Source: Kitasatospora cheerisanensis KCTC 2395 | GTDB lineage: Bacteria > Actinomycetota > Actinomycetes > Streptomycetales > Streptomycetaceae | Assembly (NCBI RefSeq): GCF_000696185.1 | Contig: NZ_KK853997.1 | Coordinates: forward strand, 181,708-216,381 | Length of the DNA: 34,674 bases | Direction of reading: 5' to 3' | Shown here: positions 18,837 through 26,463 of the stretch, one piece after another | Layout: each line of letters begins with the position of its first letter | Numbering within the stretch: position 1 is the stretch's first letter | Position numbers and translations under genes: made by a program | Notes under the pieces: model-generated | Database searches by the model: none | Seen by the model: only the letters and a program-made list of their open reading frames with translations | Told to the model about the DNA's origin: nothing

Positions 18837-18876
18837 TTGTCTCGCTGAGCAATTGTCTCGCTCGGCGAGATACTAT
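18837..18876. promoter_or_regulatory. Putative MarR operator and promoter region
   Basis: TTGTCTCGCT occurs twice (18837-18846, 18853-18862) 16 bases apart. The second copy joins the perfect dyad TCTCGC-TCG-GCGAGA (18856-18870), followed at once by TACTAT (18871-18876), a possible -10 box for the MarR gene. It lies between divergent hydrolase and MarR genes. Confidence 0.65.
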
Positions 18877-18927
18877 GCACCGGTCCACCCCGCCCGCACA
18901 CCCGCCCCTGCCGAAAGGCCGCTCCGC

Positions 18928-19388
18928 ATGACCGACGAACTCCCGCCCGACCACGGCCTCCGGACGGTGCATCAGCTCCGCGCGCTCACCGTCGAACTCG
19001 ACCTGCTGGCCGCCGACTTCGCCCGGCGCAACGACCTGCACCCGACCGACCTGCGCGCCCTGATCGCCCTGCTCGACGCCGCCCGGGCCGGCACCCCGCC
19101 ACGCCCGGCCTGCTCGGCCGCGAACTGCGCCTGAACTCGGCGGGCACCACCGCCGTCCTCGACCGCCTCGAACGGCTCGGCCACGTCCGCCGCACCCGCG
19201 ACCCGCACGACCGCCGCCGCGTCCTCCTGGCGGTCACCGACCGGGCGATCACCCTCGGCGAGACCTTCTTCGGCCCGCTGATCGCCGACACCGTCGCCCT
19301 CGTCGACGGCCTCTCCCCCGCCGAACTCGCCGCCGTCACCGGCTTCCTGACGTCCATGCGGACGATCGTCGCCCGCCACACCGCCTGA
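18928..19388 (+). CDS. MarR-family transcriptional regulator (one apparent frameshift)
   Basis: About 153 residues. Start ATG 18928 (GAAAGG upstream). The first phase gives helices TVHQLRALTVELDLLAADFA and the sequence HPTDLRALIALLDAARAGTP. The second phase gives GLLGRELRLNSAGTTAVLDR, the winged-helix recognition helix, then the wing RRTRDPHDRRRVLLAVTD and the C-terminal dimerisation helix to TGA at 19386-19388. The phase change is at 19094-19100; reading CCGG for CCG gives AGTPATPGLLG. It is divergent from the hydrolase with a palindrome in between. Typical MarR proteins release DNA on binding phenolic or oxidant signals; the ligand here is unknown. Confidence 0.8.
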
Positions 19389-19436
19389 CGGCCGGCCGAG
19401 CACCGCGGGGCGGCACCCGACCGGCCGGAACGCGGA

Positions 19437-19814
19437 TCAGCAGACGCGGACGGACTTGGCGGCGGAGTTGCCGGCGTCCGAGTAGCCGGGCGGGCGGCCG
19501 GAGTAGTCCTGGGAGACGCTGCCGAGCACGCCGCCGCTGCTGTCGTAGAACGTGGTCCGCACCCCACCGGTCTGGTTGTTGTTGATCCAGGTGGGCATCT
19601 CGGAGAAGGCGAGCCGGTGGACGTCGCAGGAGTACCAGGGGCCGTACCAGTACCACTCGTCGGTGGCCGCGTTGTGGACGTGCAGGCACATGCTGCCCAC
19701 CGGCGGCAGGTCGCAGTTCACCGCCTGGGCGGGCGAGGCGGCCCCGAAGCCGATCGTGGCGGCGAGCAGCAGGCCGCCGGCGGCGAGGCCGGTCAGGCGT
19801 GTTCCGATGCGCAT
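19437..19814 (-). CDS. Small secreted Cys-rich protein (possible peptidase-inhibitor-like)
   Basis: The product has 125 residues. It has a Sec signal peptide (MRIGTRLTGLAAGGLLLAAT..., cleavage about SPAQA-V, residue 31). The mature part has four Cys (CDLPP, MCLHVH, YSCDVH, final VRVC), many Trp/Tyr (WYWYGPWYSC) and Asn/Gly turns. The pattern resembles small secreted beta-sheet proteins such as peptidase inhibitor family I36, but the resemblance is weak. ATG 19814 has AGGGGGAAC upstream. It converges with the MarR gene, 48 bases away. No function is assigned. Confidence 0.7.
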   Translation of the reverse strand: MRIGTRLTGLAAGGLLLAATIGFGAASPAQAVNCDLPPVGSMCLHVHNAATDEWYWYGPWYSCDVHRLAFSEMPTWINNNQTGGVRTTFYDSSGGVLGSVSQDYSGRPPGYSDAGNSAAKSVRVC

Positions 19815-19921
19815 GTTCGAGTTCCCCCTGTGCGAACGAAGTCGGCCGTGCGGTTCTGCCCCGTGGACGAACCGTCGCCACGCTCCCACGAATGTTCGGC
19901 AGGAGAAACCGATGGAGCCGT

Positions 19922-19979
19922 GAAACCGTCGGTGGGGGCGGAAGTCGGCCATGCCGTTCCGCCCCCGACGGCCGGTTTC
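19922..19979 (-). terminator. Large hairpin downstream of the GH6 gene
   Basis: Left arm GAAACCGTCGGTGGGGGCGG, right arm CCGCCCCCGACGGCCGGTTTC in complementary order, with a 13-base loop and a small bulge. It lies about 35 bases after the cellulase stop on the minus strand. Confidence 0.55.
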
Positions 19980-20014
19980 GTTCGGCGGACCGGGCCGGCT
20001 GCCCGGGCGCGGTG

Positions 20015-21214
20015 TCAGTGGCCGAGGTTGAAGGTCAGCTTCGGGGTGGCGTTGCGGGCGAGGGTCAGGGCCTGCTCGGGCCACCAGCCGCCGGCGACGG
20101 GGTCGACGGTGCCGTACTCGGGGTCGGCGGGGCCGGCGGTGCCGCGGGTGCAGCTTCCGTCGGACTCGCCGGGGACCTTGATCCACAGGTAAGCGTCGAG
20201 CAGCGGGACGCCGGTCGCGGAGGTGGGGCGGGTGCCCAGGCCGCGGCCGGGCGGGTTGCACCAGGTCTGCGCGTCGGTGTACTTGCCGGCCGGCGGGGTC
20301 CACGGACCCTGGCCGTTGCGGCTGCTGTCGATCACGAAGTGGGTGAGCTTCGCGTCCGCCGGGACGTTCGCCGCGTACCAGGCGTCCGCGTCCGCGTCCG
20401 GCCAGTACTGGTTGGCGCAACTGTCGGCGGTGGCACCGGGGTTGTGCTCCAGGTACCAGACGCACTTCGACACCAGGGTGCCGTACCGGACCAGCGAGGC
20501 GTCGGTCATGTAGTTCGACACGTTCAGGAAGAAGCCCGTGGCGCGGTCCACTCCGGCGTCGATCAGCAACTGGGCCTGGGTGCCGACGTTCTGCCAGCCG
20601 CTGTGGCCGCCGTCCAGGTAGACCAGCGCGCCGCGCTGCTGCGCCAGCCGGTCGACGGCCGCGCCGATCTCGGCGAGGCGGTCCTGCTGCTGGGCGGCCG
20701 TGCCGCCGCAGAACGCCGGGGACAGCGCGAGGCCGTCCGGCTCCAGCACCACCACGGTGGTCCGGTCGCCGATGCCGCGGGCGAGGGCGTCGATCCACTG
20801 CGCGTACTCGGCGCTGTTCGCGGCGCCGCCCGCCGAGTACTGCGAGCAGTCCCGGCCCGGCACGTTGTACGCCACCGTGACCGGCACCTGCCGGGCCCGG
20901 GCGGCCTTCGTCTGCAGCGCGGCCATCGCGTCGGTGGTCTGCTGGGGCGTCGCCGTCCCGTTGAACCACTGCGCGACCGGCCAGGACGCCAGCTGGGCCA
21001 TCGCCTTGGCGCCGGCCAGGTCGTGCGCCTTCAGGTCGGTCAGCGCCTGCTGGGCGGCCTTGCTGCCCGGGTCGACGTAGAACCGGGAGTCCGCCGTGAG
21101 CGTCCGCGACGCCGGTTCGGCGGCCCCCGCGGACGGGGCGGCGGCGAGCCCGAGACCGGAGGCGAGAAGCACGGCGAGCGACAGTGCGGCTCGCACGGGG
21201 TGGGGTGGGCGCAT
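20015..21214 (-). CDS. Secreted glycoside hydrolase family 6 (cellulase/cellobiohydrolase-type)
   Basis: The product has 399 residues. Signal peptide with cleavage near SAGAA-E (residue 32). GH6 signatures: VAYNVPGRDCSQYSAGG (113-130) and VVVLEPDGL (155-162), in which Asp160 is the proton donor; also SNYMTD, FVIDSSRNGQGPW, WCNPPGRGLGTRP and LDAYLWIKVPGESDG near the C-terminus. It hydrolyses beta-1,4-glucan with inversion. No cellulose-binding module is present, so the enzyme is the catalytic domain alone. ATG 21214 has GGGAGAG about 7 bases upstream. A perfect 27-base dyad lies about 108 bases upstream (21322-21348) and may control it. Confidence 0.93.
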   Translation of the reverse strand: MRPPHPVRAALSLAVLLASGLGLAAAPSAGAAEPASRTLTADSRFYVDPGSKAAQQALTDLKAHDLAGAKAMAQLASWPVAQWFNGTATPQQTTDAMAALQTKAARARQVPVTVAYNVPGRDCSQYSAGGAANSAEYAQWIDALARGIGDRTTVVVLEPDGLALSPAFCGGTAAQQQDRLAEIGAAVDRLAQQRGALVYLDGGHSGWQNVGTQAQLLIDAGVDRATGFFLNVSNYMTDASLVRYGTLVSKCVWYLEHNPGATADSCANQYWPDADADAWYAANVPADAKLTHFVIDSSRNGQGPWTPPAGKYTDAQTWCNPPGRGLGTRPTSATGVPLLDAYLWIKVPGESDGSCTRGTAGPADPEYGTVDPVAGGWWPEQALTLARNATPKLTFNLGH

Positions 21215-21321
21215 GGCGGATCTCTCCCAGCAGACGTCGGCTTCCAACGGAGCGGCCCATGCACCCACCCCGCCTGCCGCACCGTCAACCCCCGGGCCCC
21301 GCACCCGCCGCCGCACCGGGC

Positions 21322-21348
21322 CCGCGGGGTGAAACTTTCACCCCGCGG
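21322..21348. promoter_or_regulatory. Perfect 27-base dyad (operator or terminator)
   Basis: CCGCGGGGTGAAA and TTTCACCCCGCGG, perfect 13-bp arms around one C. The loop-less centre favours a protein operator over a hairpin. The core GAAA-C-TTTC resembles operators reported upstream of streptomycete xylanase genes. It lies 108 bases upstream of the GH6 start and 7 bases past the stop of the PQQ-like gene, so it may also end that transcript. Confidence 0.6.
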
Positions 21349-21354
21349 CGGCCC

Positions 21355-22641
21355 TCACCAGCGCTCGTACCCGGCGAACGGGCGGACGCCGCCGCCCGAC
21401 CGGACGGTGATCACCGCGCCCTGACGGTCGAACAGGTCGTCGACGCTGCCCACGTGTTCGCGGAACGAGCGCTCCTCCTTCTCCTCGCCGGTGCGCGCGT
21501 CGAGGACGGTCAGGCTGTCGTGGTACTTGATCGACGTCATCAGGACCATCACCCGGCCGTCCTGCGCGTGCAGCGCACCGGGGTGGTAGCGGGGGCCGCC
21601 GACCTCCGCCCTCCACGCCTGCGCACCCGTCGCCAGGTCGAACGCGACCAGGCGGTCCTTCTTCCCGCCGGTGCTCACCAGCGCGAACAGCCGCCCGTCC
21701 GAGACCGTGACGTGCGAGTCGATCGAGCCGTGATCGCCGGTCGCCTCCACCCGGGACGTCGGGCGGCCGTCCGGCCCGAACACGAGGAACGCGTCCACGC
21801 CCTGGCCGAGTTCGTCGGCCCGCAGCACGATCGGCGCCGTCGACACGAACGTCACCACGGCGCGGGCCGCGACCCCGCGACGCGCGTCCAGCGGCACGGT
21901 CCACCGCGACGCGCCGCTGACCGGATCGAACGCCGCCAGCTTCGCCTCGCCCTCGCACACCAGCACCGCGAGCACCTGCTCCGGCGCCGAGGCCACCTTG
22001 TCCGGCAGGCACCCCGCCGGCAGCGCCGCCGTCCAGCGCGCGGCCCCCGTCCGCAGGTCGACGGCCCGCACCGCGCCGTTCCCGCCGTCGCGGGCGTGGC
22101 CGGAGTCCAGCACCACGCCGAGACCGCCGCCGACCGCCACGAGGCCGTCGTTCAGCCGGTCCGACTCCAACTCCCAGGTCTTCCGGTCGCCGTACCACAA
22201 CTCCCGGCCGTCGGCGAGATCCAGCGCGGCGACGGTCGGGCAGCCGCGGACCGTCGCGCCGTCCCCCGCCTTCCCCGCCAGGTCGCCGTACGCGACCAGC
22301 ACCAACGACCCGTCAACAGCCGTACTGCTCGCGCAGATCCGGCTGCGGCCCGGCGGAACGAACTCCCACCGCTTCCGGCCCGAACCGGCCTCGAACCCCG
22401 TCACACTGGTGAACCGGCCGCGCACCAGGGTGTCCCCGACCACCCACGTCCGGTGCGCCCCCTCCTCCGCGGACGTCCCGTCCCGGTCGGACTCCCACGC
22501 ACGCGTCAGCGACGCCCCCGGCCAGTACCCCGAGTCACTCAGGAACAGCCACGCCGCCCCCGCCGCCAACACGGCCGCCCCACGACCACCCCACCCACCG
22601 CCAACGCCCCACACCCTTCGCCACCCACGCCCCCAACTCAT
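21355..22641 (-). CDS. Membrane-anchored PQQ-like beta-propeller protein
   Basis: About 428 residues. One N-terminal hydrophobic segment (GRGAAVLAAGAAWLFL) and then repeated WD/PQQ-type blades: TVAALDLADGRELWYGD, AVRAVDLRTGAARWTAAL, KLAAFDPVSGASRWTVPL, RLVAFDLATGAQAWRAEVG and SLTVLDARTGEEKEE. The repeats suggest an extracytoplasmic scaffold rather than a quinoprotein dehydrogenase; no dehydrogenase residues are evident. ATG 22641 (MSWGRGWRRV) is taken, with GTG 22647 as an alternative and no clear ribosome site. The open frame continues upstream into the AraC gene on the same strand by chance. Role unknown. Confidence 0.78.
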   Translation of the reverse strand: MSWGRGWRRVWGVGGGWGGRGAAVLAAGAAWLFLSDSGYWPGASLTRAWESDRDGTSAEEGAHRTWVVGDTLVRGRFTSVTGFEAGSGRKRWEFVPPGRSRICASSTAVDGSLVLVAYGDLAGKAGDGATVRGCPTVAALDLADGRELWYGDRKTWELESDRLNDGLVAVGGGLGVVLDSGHARDGGNGAVRAVDLRTGAARWTAALPAGCLPDKVASAPEQVLAVLVCEGEAKLAAFDPVSGASRWTVPLDARRGVAARAVVTFVSTAPIVLRADELGQGVDAFLVFGPDGRPTSRVEATGDHGSIDSHVTVSDGRLFALVSTGGKKDRLVAFDLATGAQAWRAEVGGPRYHPGALHAQDGRVMVLMTSIKYHDSLTVLDARTGEEKEERSFREHVGSVDDLFDRQGAVITVRSGGGVRPFAGYERW

Positions 22642-22793
22642 CCGCACCCGAACGCCCCAGAGCGTACGCACCCCCAACCCCCACCAACCCACCGCCCCCG
22701 TCAAGCCCTGCGTAGATTGCCCACCGGTGGCTACTCGAGGTCGAAGCGGTCCCCCCACCACGGCGCCCCTCCCCGCCACCGAGTCGCGCTCCC

Positions 22794-23645
22794 CTACCTC
22801 CCCGCCCAGCGAATCTGGCTGGGGTGGTGCCCAGGATCCGGCGGAAGTGGCGGGTGAGGTGGGGTTGGTCGTGGAAGCCGAGGGTGGTGGCGACGGTGGT
22901 CGGGGGGTGGCCGTCGAGGAGGAGGTGGCGGGCGCGGTCGATGCGGCGGGCGGTGAGGTACTGGTGCGGGGGAGGCCGAACGCGGCGGTGAACGCGCGGA
23001 CGAGGTGCGCGGGGTGGGCGTGCAGGATGCTCGCGGCTTCGTCGAGCGTGGTCCGTTCGGTGAGCCTCGCGTCCAGCAGGTCGCGCAGTTCGTGGGCGAC
23101 TCCGCGCCCGACCGGCGGGCCGGCACGCCGACTCGCGGGCGCAGCACCTCCCGTAGCCGCGCACTGATCAGCGCCAGTCGGCTCTCCGCTTCCCATTCCT
23201 CGCCGGGTGTGCCGAGCGCCGCGTGCAGCTGCCCGACCCGGTGCCGCAGCAGCGGGTCCGCGAGGTCCGGCCCGTCGACCGCCGGTCCGATCAACTCCTC
23301 GCCGAGCTGGCCGAGTTCGAGGTAGAGGACCCGTTTGCGGAAGCCGCCTTCGCTGGCCGGCGACCCGTTGTGCGGCACGTGCGGCGGCAGCAGGCTGACG
23401 GTGTCGTGGGGGGTGCCGCGACGGTGGCGGTCGAGGTCGTAGCGGACGGCGCCGTCGTCGACGATCAGCAGCGTCCAGGAGTCGTGGACGTGCATGGGGT
23501 ACCGGTGTTCGGTGAGGTGCGCGTGCAGCACCTCGACGACGCCGGGCACTCGCGGCCGCCAGGCCGTGATCTCCTCCCGAGCCGCCGCACCCCGCCCGCA
23601 CTCGCCCCGCCCCCGCCCCGCCCCCGTCGCTGCTCCCGTCGCCAT
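22794..23645 (-). CDS. AraC-family transcriptional regulator (two, probably three, apparent frameshifts)
   Basis: The N-terminal phase reads a cupin-like ligand domain (HLTEHRYPMHVHDSWTLLIVDDG, LLPPHVPHNG). After a shift near 23112-23113 the next phase gives VAHELRDLLDARLTERTTL, DEAASILHAHPAHLVRAFTAAFGLP (first HTH). After another near 22968-22972 the third phase gives HQYLTARRIDRARHLLLDG, TVATTLGFHDQPHLTRHFRRILGTTPARFAG (second HTH). A third loss near 22802-22806 would return to the first phase and end at TAG 22794-22796, giving about 284 residues, the normal size. ATG 23645 lacks a clear Shine-Dalgarno sequence. It is divergent, 49 bases from the DUF2000 gene, an arrangement I recall from other actinobacteria. 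Confidence 0.75.
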   Translation of the reverse strand: MATGAATGAGRGRGECGRGAAAREEITAWRPRVPGVVEVLHAHLTEHRYPMHVHDSWTLLIVDDGAVRYDLDRHRRGTPHDTVSLLPPHVPHNGSPASEGGFRKRVLYLELGQLGEELIGPAVDGPDLADPLLRHRVGQLHAALGTPGEEWEAESRLALISARLREVLRPRVGVPARRSGAESPTNCATCWTRGSPNGPRSTKPRASCTPTPRTSSARSPPRSASPAPVPHRPPHRPRPPPPPRRPPPDHRRHHPRLPRPTPPHPPLPPDPGHHPSQIRWAGR

Positions 23646-23694
23646 GCAAAGAACGTACAAGACCGCGCACCACCGGACGCGGCACGCTCAGTCC

Positions 23695-24147
23695 ATGGAC
23701 ACGCACACGCTCCCCGCCCCCACCAGCAGCCGGCCGCTCCGTTTCGACACCAAGATCGCCGTCCTGCTCCGCTCCGACCTCGAACCGTGGCAGCGGCTGA
23801 ACGTGACGGCCTTCCTGGTGAGCGGATTGGGCACCGCCGTACCGGAGTTGATCGGCGAGCCGTACGCGGATGCGGACGGCACGCCGTATCTGCCGATGTT
23901 CCGTCAGCCGGTGCTGGTGTTCGAGGGTGACGGGGCGTTGCTGTCCACGGCCCACGGCCGGGCGCTGGCCCGGTCGTTGCCGGTGGCGGTGTTCACCGCG
24001 GAGCTGTTCGGCACCGGCAACGACCTCGACAACCGGGCGGCGGTGCGCGCGGTGCCGACGGCGGCGCTCGATCTGGTGGGGCTGGCGCTGCACGGTCCGC
24101 GCAACGCGGTGGACAAGGTGCTCAAGGGGGCCCGCATGCACCCGTGA
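23695..24147 (+). CDS. DUF2000-family protein
   Basis: The product has 150 residues. It shows the DUF2000 signature: KIAVLLRSDLEPWQRLNVTAFLVSG near the start, DADGTPYLPMFRQPVLVFEGD in the middle, and FTAELFGTGNDLDNRAAV. The family has a Bac/PTS-like alpha/beta fold and no settled biochemical role. It is divergent from an AraC regulator, which probably controls it. ATG 23695 follows CGCTCAGTCC with no strong ribosome site. It converges on the next minus gene with only 10 bases between stops. Confidence 0.85.
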   Translation: MDTHTLPAPTSSRPLRFDTKIAVLLRSDLEPWQRLNVTAFLVSGLGTAVPELIGEPYADADGTPYLPMFRQPVLVFEGDGALLSTAHGRALARSLPVAVFTAELFGTGNDLDNRAAVRAVPTAALDLVGLALHGPRNAVDKVLKGARMHP

Positions 24148-24157
24148 CGAGCGTCCG

Positions 24158-24583
24158 TCAGCCGACGAGTCCCCGGTCGCGGGCGATCGCCGCGAGGGCG
24201 CTCGCGGAGCTCCGCAGGCTCTTCCCCTCCTCGCCGAGCAGCACCCGGTGCGCGGTGTTGAAGGGGAACGCGGTGAGGCCGAGTGCCCGGACGGCGGGGC
24301 CGTCGGAGTGGTCGCCGGCGTCGGCCCACTCGCCGCCGTAGCTGCGGACCATCACCTCGCCGGTGTAGGCGCCGACCAGCCGCCACCACAGGCCCATCCG
24401 CGGGTCGTCGAGCGGGCTGTCGGCGATCAACTCGGCGCAGACGGCGTCGAGTTCGGCCAGTCCGGCGATGCTCCAGTCCAGTTGGCGGCCGTGGTTGTCG
24501 GCGACCAGCGCCGCGCACTGTTCGGCGATGAACGCCAGGTCGATCGCGGGCACTTCCTCTTTCTGCTGCGGCTCTCGTTCCAT
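24158..24583 (-). CDS. Conserved hypothetical protein
   Basis: The product has 141 residues, soluble, mostly helical N-terminal half (IDLAFIAEQCAALVADN, LAELDAVCAELIADSP) followed by GLWWRLVGAYTGEVMVRSYGGEWAD and LTAFPFNTAHRVLLGEEGKSL. The GAYTGEV...YGGEW segment is similar to small proteins grouped near DUF3806, but the match is only by eye. No signal peptide or membrane segment. ATG 24583 (MEREPQQKEEV) is the longest good start; the RBS is weak (GGATCTCCGCC on minus). Unknown function. Confidence 0.7.
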   Translation of the reverse strand: MEREPQQKEEVPAIDLAFIAEQCAALVADNHGRQLDWSIAGLAELDAVCAELIADSPLDDPRMGLWWRLVGAYTGEVMVRSYGGEWADAGDHSDGPAVRALGLTAFPFNTAHRVLLGEEGKSLRSSASALAAIARDRGLVG

Positions 24584-24642
24584 GGCGGAGATCCTGCCGG
24601 TCCGCCCTCCGCCCGGGCCAACGGTTTTCCGGCGCGCGGCTT

Positions 24643-24657
24643 CTGACGGGCCGTCAG
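24643..24657. repeat. CTGACG-N3-CGTCAG palindrome, copy 2
   Basis: CTGACGGGCCGTCAG, perfect arms. The minus-strand stop codon of the metallophosphoesterase (24654-24656) lies in the right arm. Confidence 0.6.
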
Positions 24658-25913
24658 GCCTGGAGCGAGGCGAGCGTCACCACGGTGATGTCGGAGGGTG
24701 CGCCGACCCGGACGGGCGGGCCCCAGGCGCCGGCGCCGCGGGTGACGTACAGCTGGGTGTCGCCGTACCGTTCCAGGCCGGCCACGGTCGGGTTGGCCAG
24801 TTCGGCGAGGTAGTTGCCGGGCCAGAGCTGGCCGCCGTGGGTGTGCCCGGAGAGCTGGAGGTCAACGCCGTGGCGGACGCTGTCGTGGATGGTCACCGGC
24901 TGGTGGGCCATCAGGACGGCGGCCCGGCCGCGGTCGCGGTCGTCCAACGCCTTGGCGTAGTCGGGTCCTTGGCCCTGTGCGGTGCCGCCGATGTCGTTGA
25001 CGCCGGCCAGGTCGAACCAGGGCAGTTCGACCCGGGCGTTCTCCAGCGGGTGGACGCCGAGCTCGCGGACGAAGTCGACCCACGGTGCGGCGCCCGAGAA
25101 GTACTCGTGGTTGCCGGTGACGAAGTACGCGCCGTCCTTGGCCCGCAGGTCCGCCAACGGGCGGGCGGCGGGGCCGAGTTCGGCGACGCTGCCGTCGACC
25201 AGGTCGCCGACCACGGCGACCAGGTCGGGCTGGGTGGCGTTGATGGTGTCGACGATCCGCCGGGTGTGCGCCCGGCCGAGTATCGGGCCGAGGTGGATGT
25301 CGCTGACCACCGCGATCCGGTAGCCGTGCGCGGCCCGCGGCAGTTTGGCCAGCGGTACCGTCACCTGCTTCACCTGCGGTCCGCGCAGCACGCCGTAGGC
25401 GCCGTTGCCCACCACGCCGGCGGCGACCCCGGCGGCCGCCCCGGCCACCACCCGCGACACGAACAGCCGCCGCGACGGCTCCGCGGCCGCCGGCCCGGAC
25501 GGCGCGGGGAGCTCCGGCTCGGGCAACGCCGCCCCGGAAGCCGTGGCGGCAGCCACCGCCACCGGCTCGGGCACCCGCTCCGCGGCGGCCGGTGCCTCGC
25601 GGCGGCGGGCCACCCGGAGCAGCAGCGGCCGCAGCAGCTCGCCGGCCAGCAGCGCGAGCAGGAGGTAGAGGAGGACGGCGAGCCACAGGTACCCCGGCCA
25701 GGCGAACCAGCGCTGCACGGCGAGCGGGAAGACCCGGCTGCCGACCAGGGCGAGCAGCGAGAGGACGGGCAGCAGGACGACGAGCACGGTCCCGGTGCGC
25801 CGGTACCGCCCGCCGGGCCGGGAGACGTCCCGGACCAGCCGCCGCCACACGTACCAGTGCGCCGCCCCGAACAGGCCGAGCACCGCAGCCACTCCCACCA
25901 CCGCGATCACCAT
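24654..25913 (-). CDS. Membrane-anchored calcineurin-like metallophosphoesterase
   Basis: The product has 419 residues. About three to four N-terminal membrane segments (1-95), a Pro/Ala linker (105-145), another hydrophobic stretch (155-175), then the phosphoesterase domain: SDIHLGP (Asp205, His207), GDLVDG (Asp237), TGNHEY (Asn268-His269), HQP and SGHTHGGQLW (His357-His359), the dinuclear metal ligands. The family (YkuE/YaeI-like) removes phosphate from nucleotide-lipid or other phosphoesters; the substrate is unknown. ATG 25913 has a weak ribosome site. Divergent from the secreted SLT-like gene across 550 bases. Confidence 0.9.
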   Translation of the reverse strand: MVIAVVGVAAVLGLFGAAHWYVWRRLVRDVSRPGGRYRRTGTVLVVLLPVLSLLALVGSRVFPLAVQRWFAWPGYLWLAVLLYLLLALLAGELLRPLLLRVARRREAPAAAERVPEPVAVAAATASGAALPEPELPAPSGPAAAEPSRRLFVSRVVAGAAAGVAAGVVGNGAYGVLRGPQVKQVTVPLAKLPRAAHGYRIAVVSDIHLGPILGRAHTRRIVDTINATQPDLVAVVGDLVDGSVAELGPAARPLADLRAKDGAYFVTGNHEYFSGAAPWVDFVRELGVHPLENARVELPWFDLAGVNDIGGTAQGQGPDYAKALDDRDRGRAAVLMAHQPVTIHDSVRHGVDLQLSGHTHGGQLWPGNYLAELANPTVAGLERYGDTQLYVTRGAGAWGPPVRVGAPSDITVVTLASLQA

Positions 25914-26463
25914 GCGGCAAGTATCGGTGCCAGGTGGTTGCGGGCTGTGACCGGGGTGCCGTTCCGGTCGACCGGGCGTGGCCGTCCGGGTGCGGTGCGT
26001 TCCGACGGGCGTTCGGTTCCTGTGAGCCCGCCCACATGGCGGCGGCCTACTACGGTCCTCGATAGTCGGTGTCCGGCCCGCCCGGCCGACCGACACCGCA
26101 CCGGCTCCGCGCAGCGGCTGCCCGGCGCAACGAAATCGCAGGTCAACGCGCGCCTGCGGTCCGTACATCGACCCGGTGGTCCGGTCCACCCGGCGGGGCG
26201 CCGGCAGCCGTCCGGCATGGCTCCCGCCACCCGGCCACCTACGACCGGGCGTAGTTTTCGGGCCCGTTGAGCGACTCTCCGTGGTCTGCCAAGAATGTCC
26301 CCCGTCCGCCGGGCAGTCCGGCCGGTCCCCACCCGGCCCGCTGTTCCCGCCTGCCACGTTCGTGAAAGTGCTGTGCCGCCTCGGCGCCGTGCCGCGCCGT
26401 GTGCCGGTCGGCGGCCGCCGGGTCCGACCGGCCGCCCGGCCCGTACGAGCAGAAGAGGTCGCC
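25914..26463. other. 550-base intergenic region upstream of the SLT-like gene
   Basis: I see no convincing gene here. A hairpin CGGTGTC-CGGCC...GGCCG-acc-GACACCG spans 26066-26097. I looked for a c-di-AMP (ydaO-type) riboswitch, common before actinobacterial cell-wall hydrolases, and did not recognise its conserved blocks. Promoters for both divergent genes must lie here. Confidence 0.5.

Noticed and set aside
21355..24141. A single 928-residue minus-strand frame joining AraC and PQQ-like sequences
   Set aside because: The upstream part is a mixture of shadow and the middle AraC phase. Two separate proteins with their own starts fit better.
25914..26463. c-di-AMP riboswitch upstream of the SLT-like gene
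   Set aside because: Such leaders are common for actinobacterial cell-wall enzymes, but I found no recognisable conserved blocks in this sequence.
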